Shown in pieces: positions 6,891 through 9,944 of a stretch of DNA of 9,944 nucleotides (the stretch's first letter is position 1; every line of letters starts with the position of its first letter). The notes beneath the pieces were generated by a model that saw only the letters and a list, made by a program, of their open reading frames with translations, searched no databases and was not told where the DNA came from. The position numbers and the translations under genes were made by a program. The stretch is from positions 1 through 9,944 of the forward strand of contig JAAYNU010000187.1 of the NCBI GenBank assembly GCA_012520695.1. Direction: 5' to 3'. Source of the stretch: Erysipelothrix sp. GTDB lineage: Bacteria > Bacillota_I > Bacilli_A > Erysipelotrichales > Erysipelotrichaceae.

Positions 6891-7125
6891 ATAGCCCTTT
6901 TTTGCAGCTGCGACAATAATGAATGTTTACCATATTCGCACGTGCGTCAAAATCCAATAATTGATTACAGTGTGGGCAGCTCGAAACCCAGTACAATGAT
7001 AATAAGTCCAAGTATGGGTATCAGAAAATATCCTCGATCATTGATTCCTAAAAATGAGCATCGAATATCCGATTAGAATGAATAGTATTTTTAAAAAAGC
7101 TAATCATGATTCTTCTTTTGTTCAT
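6889..7125 (-). pseudogene. Frameshifted small membrane protein with C-terminal zinc ribbon
   Basis: This stretch has no long open frame but reads as a broken gene on the minus strand. GGGAGG lies seven bases before the ATG at 7125, which begins MNKRRIMISF. A hydrophobic segment LKILFILIGYSMLIFRNQ follows one frame over (about 7094-7040). A second, NDRGYFLIPILGLIIIVLGF, lies in the third frame (about 7045-6985). The C-terminus SSCPHCNQLLDF...IHYCRSCKKGL is back in the first frame and ends with TAA at 6889. Rejoined, the product would be about 78 residues: a basic N-terminus, two membrane spans, and a CxxC...CxxC zinc ribbon. The three frame changes are all in the same direction (one extra base each, or two lost). 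One is at a T6A5 run; the others are near 7045 and 6985. I do not recognise the family. Real decay is more likely than sequencing error because neighbouring genes are intact. Confidence 0.6.
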
Positions 7126-7248
7126 CACACTACCTCCCTATCTTTAATATAAGGGAGTATGCCACAATCTATTATTGAATCTATCACATGAATTGATATA
7201 TTCGGTCTTTACACTCTAATTCATTGTATAGAGATTCTTTCAATACAA
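7126..7248. other. Intergenic stretch with no gene
   Basis: No coding frame, RNA gene or convincing promoter is visible here. It has a 7-bp inverted repeat ATTGTAT/ATACAAT (7223-7229 and 7243-7249, 13-base loop) just after the FMN reductase stop. This could form a weak hairpin at the 3' end of that operon, but no T-run follows, so it is not called a terminator. A 6-bp repeat CTCCCT/AGGGAG near 7134-7156 includes the ribosome binding site of the decayed gene. Confidence 0.5.
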
Positions 7249-7806
7249 TTAAAAATCAAATAAAGCATCTTCACTTTCTTGATGTAGACGTTCATTTCTA
7301 ACAGCAGCCTCCATCGTTTTTGCGTAGTTTTCTAATCTGAGGTTAATATCATCATTAATAATGGCCCCTCGATTGAAGCTGCTACCTTCGATAAACACAA
7401 AATTCTCTAATGGTTTAGCTTTCATATAGGTAAGGATTGGTTTCAATTGATATTCCGCCACCAGAAAGTGCTTTGAACTACCAGCACTCATCACAATACC
7501 CAAAACCTTATTTCTTAGACTATCAATCGGTAATAAATCAAAGACATTCTTAAGCGATCCTGGGATGGATGCTTGGAATACAGGAGATCCAATTAGAATT
7601 GCATCGACTTCAAGAATCTTATCGATCAATATTTTTGTATCACCCGTATAGTCGCGATAATCACGACCATCACTGAACTCAATGTTGAGGTCTTTAAGGT
7701 CCATAATTTCATACTCAACTTCAGGACTGAAGTTAGTCTTAAAGGTGTCCAATGCTGTTCGTGACTTCGTCCCAAAAACTGAACCACTAATTCCCAGTAT
7801 TTTCAT
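7249..7806 (-). CDS. NAD(P)H-dependent FMN reductase, flavodoxin-like fold
   Basis: The 185-residue cytoplasmic protein has the flavodoxin-like FMN reductase layout. The first strand and phosphate-binding loop is MKILGISGSVFGTKSR (1-16). The second conserved block is DAILIGSPVFQASIPGSLKNV (68-88), which in this family contacts FMN, and VLGIVMSAGSSKH (101-113) lies after the next strand. Such enzymes reduce FMN with NAD(P)H, often for a flavin-dependent monooxygenase. Its start overlaps the end of the monooxygenase gene by 20 bases and has its own AAGGAG ten bases upstream, so the two should be made together and probably form a two-component system. No signal peptide or membrane segment is seen. 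Quinone or azo-dye reductase activity is an alternative for this fold. Confidence 0.87.
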   Translation of the reverse strand: MKILGISGSVFGTKSRTALDTFKTNFSPEVEYEIMDLKDLNIEFSDGRDYRDYTGDTKILIDKILEVDAILIGSPVFQASIPGSLKNVFDLLPIDSLRNKVLGIVMSAGSSKHFLVAEYQLKPILTYMKAKPLENFVFIEGSSFNRGAIINDDINLRLENYAKTMEAAVRNERLHQESEDALFDF

Positions 7807-8863
7807 TGTCTTGTCGCTCCTTAATTGCCTTCTTAACTGCAGGTGCTATTTGCGTTCCTATAATTTTAATTTGATTTTCTACTTCTTCAAAGCTCATACC
7901 ACCCACATCAAGTTGTAGTAATAGACGTTGGTGTTTGAACATATCGTAGTGATACAAGATCTTTTCGATTAATGATTCGACTGTTCCTACCATCATGACA
8001 GAACGCTTGTCGACTTGTTGGGCCATTAATTGTTTTGAGAAACCATTTCCATTCGCTGAACGGAAGACATGATCAACATAAGGATAGAATTCGCGCAGTG
8101 CTTCATTGGGCGTATCTGCCACATGGAAGAGTGCAGTAATTCCCACAGGTAAATCATCGTGTCCATAATGTTCTGCATACGCTCTAAAAGCGTCCACTGA
8201 TTCTTTAAAGTGTGATGCAGGTCCTCCTAAAGTTGCGAGGATCATTGGAACTCCCGCAATACCCGCTTTAATTGCGGATTCTGCTGGTCCACCCACAGCT
8301 CGCCAAATTGGAATACTTTCATTCAATGGCTTTGGATAGAGTACAGCTCCATTCAAAGGTTCGCGATACTTACCACTCCATGTAATTGTTTTTTCTTCAT
8401 TTAACTTCTTAAGAAGATCCATTTTCTCTTCGAACAGTGCTTCATAATCATTCAGGTTGTACCCTAAGAGTTCAAATCCTCCGATTCGAGATGCTCGTCC
8501 GGCAACAATCTCTGCACGTCCATTAGATAGTAAATCAAGTGTCGTAAAGTCTTCGTAGACTCTCACAGGATCAGAAGTACTTAATACTGTAGCACTACTG
8601 ATGAGTTTAATGCGTGATGTTTCACGAGCAATCGCACTTAAAATTAAAGCATGGGCTTGTGATACGAAGTGTTCTTGATGGCTCTCTCCCACTCCAAACA
8701 CATCAAGGCCATATTCTTCGGTTAAGACTGCCGCTTGAATAATTTCTTCAATGCGTTGTTGCTCACTCACAATCTCATTTGTGATGGCATTTGAGGTATA
8801 ATCTCCGAGTGTATAAATTCCAATTTCAAAATCTTTTACGTATTCTGGTTTTTTCTTTGTCAT
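7787..8863 (-). CDS. Luciferase-like flavin-dependent monooxygenase
   Basis: The 358-residue cytoplasmic protein is a bacterial luciferase-like monooxygenase of the TIM-barrel type. Matching blocks are FEIGIYTLGDYTSN (12-25), EEYGLDVFGVGESHQEHF (49-66), ISSATVLSTSDPVRVYEDFTTL (88-109), NGRAEIVAGRASRIGGFELLGY (114-135), a TWSGKYR segment, PIWRAVGG and LLQLDVGGMSFEEV near the end. The order and spacing resemble the LLM subfamily typified by the 2I7G structure as I recall it. These enzymes use reduced FMN and oxygen on an organic substrate, unknown here. Relatives usually have GEHH where this has G59-E60-S61-H62. AGGAGA five bases upstream supports the start. It is the first gene of the operon and is followed by its likely reductase. 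Confidence 0.9.
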   Translation of the reverse strand: MTKKKPEYVKDFEIGIYTLGDYTSNAITNEIVSEQQRIEEIIQAAVLTEEYGLDVFGVGESHQEHFVSQAHALILSAIARETSRIKLISSATVLSTSDPVRVYEDFTTLDLLSNGRAEIVAGRASRIGGFELLGYNLNDYEALFEEKMDLLKKLNEEKTITWSGKYREPLNGAVLYPKPLNESIPIWRAVGGPAESAIKAGIAGVPMILATLGGPASHFKESVDAFRAYAEHYGHDDLPVGITALFHVADTPNEALREFYPYVDHVFRSANGNGFSKQLMAQQVDKRSVMMVGTVESLIEKILYHYDMFKHQRLLLQLDVGGMSFEEVENQIKIIGTQIAPAVKKAIKERQDNENTGN

Positions 8864-8876
8864 TGTGTTCTCCTAT

Positions 8877-8897
8877 AACATACTATATTGATATGTT
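8877..8897 (-). repeat. Inverted repeat around the predicted transcription start
   Basis: AACATA and TATGTT arms (8877-8882 and 8892-8897) are separated by nine bases, between the -10 box and the ribosome binding site of the monooxygenase gene. This could be a second operator or an RNA hairpin near the 5' end. The arms are short and AT-rich, so chance is possible. Confidence 0.35.
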
Positions 8898-8900
8898 TTA

Positions 8901-8906
8901 ATTATA
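8901..8906 (-). promoter_or_regulatory. -10 box of the monooxygenase-reductase operon
   Basis: A perfect TATAAT on the minus strand, about 40 bases before the ATG at 8863. The -35 at 17 bases would be TTTTAA (8924-8929), a weak match that forms one arm of the 18-base palindrome. Confidence 0.58.
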
Positions 8907-8911
8907 GAACC

Positions 8912-8929
8912 TTTTAATATACATTAAAA
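8912..8929 (-). promoter_or_regulatory. Candidate operator: exact 18-base inverted repeat
   Basis: On the minus strand TTTTAAT-GTAT-ATTAAAA is an exact 7-bp inverted repeat with a 4-base centre. It fills the spacer and -35 region upstream of the monooxygenase -10 box, a place where a dimeric regulator would act. I do not recognise the regulator, and none is encoded in the window. Confidence 0.48.
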
Positions 8930-8946
8930 CAATTATGCCCAACTAT

Positions 8947-8988
8947 AAAAAAATAAGAGATTCCAGCGCTTAGCTGAAACCTCTTATT
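8947..8988 (-). terminator. Intrinsic terminator of pstA
   Basis: On the minus strand a long stem forms from AATAAGAG-G-TTTCAGC with GCTGGAA-T-CTCTTATT (16 pairs including two G-U), loop TAAGC, then seven T residues. The stem begins inside the TAA stop codon (8987-8989). Confidence 0.93.
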
Positions 8989-9310
8989 AAAGTTTATGGA
9001 ATTGTTCGACGTCTATTACAAAGACTGTCGCCCCACCGACTTGAACTTCTACGGGGAATTGTGCGAAACGACCAATGTCATACGACGCTGTCGAAGGCAC
9101 TACCTCTGTTCGTTTACTACATTCTTTATCAATAATTGCGATACAACCATCAACTTGATCGTCTTCTACACCCACAATAATAGTGGTGTTACCTGCACGA
9201 AGAAATCCTCCAGTTGTTGCGAGACGCGTAACTTGATAGTTTTCCTTATTTAGCGCTGTTGAGACTGATGAGCTGTCATCATTTGAAACAATTGCTAGAA
9301 CTAATTTCAT
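8987..9310 (-). CDS. pstA: Cyclic-di-AMP receptor PstA/DarA, PII-like
   Basis: A PII-like cytoplasmic trimer subunit that binds the second messenger cyclic di-AMP. The target and output of this receptor are poorly known in any species. The 107-residue protein is close to the usual 109. It has the N-terminal strand MKLVLAIVSNDDS, the ligand-binding block TRLATTGGFLRAGNTTIIVG (28-47) with T28, F36 and N41 in the positions used in S. aureus PstA, and the C-terminal strand FPVEVQVGGATVFVIDVEQFH (85-105). The start has GGAGG nine bases upstream. The gene is monocistronic with an extended -10 promoter and a strong terminator. In many Bacillota this gene lies between tmk and holB; neither is next to it here. 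PstA is preferred over classic PII because of the TTGGFLRAGNTT block. Confidence 0.95.
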   Translation of the reverse strand: MKLVLAIVSNDDSSSVSTALNKENYQVTRLATTGGFLRAGNTTIIVGVEDDQVDGCIAIIDKECSKRTEVVPSTASYDIGRFAQFPVEVQVGGATVFVIDVEQFHKL

Positions 9311-9336
9311 AATGTGTTACCTCCATATCTGTGTTA

Positions 9337-9345
9337 ATTATATCA
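9337..9345 (-). promoter_or_regulatory. Promoter of pstA (extended -10)
   Basis: The minus strand reads TGATATAAT, an extended -10. The -35 at 17 bases is GATACA, a weak match. The predicted start near 9330 leaves a leader of about 20 bases containing the GGAGG site. Confidence 0.68.
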
Positions 9346-9362
9346 CACTAAGAACTCAGTGT
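9345..9362. repeat. Imperfect palindrome upstream of the pstA -10
   Basis: ACACTaAG-AA-CTcAGTGT on the plus strand, an 18-base inverted repeat with one mismatched pair. It lies in the spacer of the pstA promoter and 14 bases after the stop of the upstream membrane-protein gene. As minus-strand RNA it would form a 7-8 bp hairpin, but no T-run follows. It could be an operator or a weak transcript end. Confidence 0.4.
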
Positions 9363-9375
9363 ATCGATTTGTTGT

Positions 9376-9612
9376 TTATGACTTTCTTCGATACTCCTTG
9401 GAAATACTCTTGATTAAGACAAACGTGGAACAAATGACAAGGATCAATCCAAGCCATTCAAAAAATATTAAATTCGTTCCATCCAGAAAGTCTCGATAGA
9501 GATAGTAGTTTGGAGACGTCATAAGTGTGTACATCAAACGATTAATGAGTAAGAAGAAAAGACCCAATATATTATATAGTACAGTAAAGTTGTGTTTTTT
9601 TAGTCGTGTCAT
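9376..9612 (-). CDS. Small two-span membrane protein, function unknown
   Basis: A 78-residue protein I do not recognise. It has a basic N-terminus MTRLKKHN, a first hydrophobic span at about 9-32, a short polar loop with YYLYRDFLDG, a second span at about 49-68, and a basic tail SKEYRRKS. By the positive-inside rule both ends should be cytoplasmic. The start is well supported: GGAG lies five bases upstream of the ATG, and the stop of the preceding gene is two bases away, so the two genes are co-transcribed and probably translationally coupled. No T-tailed terminator follows; only the imperfect palindrome at 9345-9362 separates it from pstA. Confidence 0.72.
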   Translation of the reverse strand: MTRLKKHNFTVLYNILGLFFLLINRLMYTLMTSPNYYLYRDFLDGTNLIFFEWLGLILVICSTFVLIKSISKEYRRKS

Positions 9613-9614
9613 GA

Positions 9615-9941
9615 TTACTCCTTTTCCCGATATGAATCGATTGAGTCAATGCGATCCAATTTCACAATCAAATTGATTTTTTCGTTCTTTTTATTAGTGT
9701 AGATAAACTGTGCCCAAGTGGAATCCAGTCCCACTAAATCAAAGACATAGTTTCCCTCTAAACTCCAATCCACACCATCGATGTGGGTATCTTCCATTGT
9801 GATAATGACCGTCTTGTCGATAAGTGGTAAAAGAGTTTTGTAGATCATATCACTTACTTCTTTACTATTTGGCTTACTCTCGAAAGGCTTCAGTACTAAA
9901 ACAAATAGAATAAATATCGGTATAATCCACACTATGTCCAT
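9615..9941 (-). CDS. Small membrane-anchored protein, function unknown
   Basis: A 108-residue protein I do not recognise. One hydrophobic span at residues 3-18 (IVWIIPIFILFVLVLK) is followed by a lysine-containing stretch and a soluble domain of about 85 residues, rich in alternating hydrophobic residues (TVIITMEDTHIDG, YVFDLVGLDSTWAQFIYTN, INLIVKLDRIDSI) suggestive of beta strands. Charge distribution favours the C-terminal domain facing the cytoplasm, but a secreted anchored orientation is not excluded. The ATG at 9941 is three bases from the window edge, so its ribosome binding site is not visible and a longer N-terminus is possible. It is followed two bases later by the 78-residue membrane-protein gene. 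Confidence 0.7.
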   Translation of the reverse strand: MDIVWIIPIFILFVLVLKPFESKPNSKEVSDMIYKTLLPLIDKTVIITMEDTHIDGVDWSLEGNYVFDLVGLDSTWAQFIYTNKKNEKINLIVKLDRIDSIDSYREKE

Positions 9942-9944
9942 TAC

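Noticed and set aside
6889..7125. Programmed ribosomal frameshifting to express the zinc-ribbon protein
   Set aside because: Three separate shifts would be needed and no convincing slippery-site plus structure arrangement is seen; decay or sequence error is simpler.
7134..7156. Hairpin CTCCCT/AGGGAG hiding a ribosome binding site, as in a riboswitch
   Set aside because: The stem is only 6 bp with a 12-base AT-rich loop, no conserved aptamer is visible, and the downstream gene is broken.

Overview
The window looks like chromosome of a low-GC Gram-positive bacterium (Bacillota). Supporting signs are purine-rich Shine-Dalgarno sites of the GGAGG type, TATAAT boxes often preceded by TG (extended -10), compact U-tailed terminators, a mevalonate-pathway HMG-CoA synthase of the Gram-positive coccus type, and a PstA/DarA cyclic-di-AMP receptor. 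Together these would fit Erysipelotrichia or a relative such as Erysipelothrix, but that placement is an inference from gene style and not a database match. No RNA gene, insertion sequence, CRISPR array or prophage is visible. The region is mostly housekeeping, and its less ordinary content is in the promoters and in one decayed gene.

Layout, left to right. Positions 1-2400 hold a minus-strand operon: glutamyl-tRNA synthetase (gltX) followed, with an 11-base overlap, by an HD-domain phosphohydrolase of the YwfO type that runs off the left edge. Positions 2413-2925 hold a single AhpD-like carboxymuconolactone decarboxylase-family gene with its own terminator and promoter, and a palindrome covering the -35 region of that promoter. 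Positions 2946-4176 hold an acetyl-CoA acetyltransferase (thiolase), probably starting at TTG. Positions 4214-5627 hold an FGGY sugar kinase, most like gluconokinase. Across a 133-base divergent promoter region lies the only plus-strand gene, mvaS (5721-6863), with its own promoter and a strong terminator.

Positions 6889-7125 hold a previously unlisted, decayed minus-strand gene for a small membrane protein with a C-terminal zinc ribbon. It keeps a good ribosome binding site and both CxxC knuckles but is cut by three frame changes. Positions 7126-7248 have no gene. Positions 7249-8929 are a two-gene minus-strand operon: a luciferase-like flavin monooxygenase and an overlapping NAD(P)H:FMN reductase. 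Its promoter has an exact 18-base inverted repeat at the -35 position and a second repeat around the predicted transcription start. Positions 8947-9345 hold the c-di-AMP receptor gene pstA with its terminator and promoter. Positions 9376-9941 hold two adjacent small membrane-protein genes of unknown function.

How the genes relate: the thiolase makes acetoacetyl-CoA, the substrate that MvaS condenses with acetyl-CoA on the way to isoprenoids, so the two may feed one pathway although they are separately transcribed and lie on opposite strands. The reductase should supply reduced FMN to the monooxygenase. The remaining genes look independent. No multi-gene novel system is evident. The best leads are the two palindromic promoters, the frameshifted zinc-ribbon gene and the pair of unknown membrane proteins.
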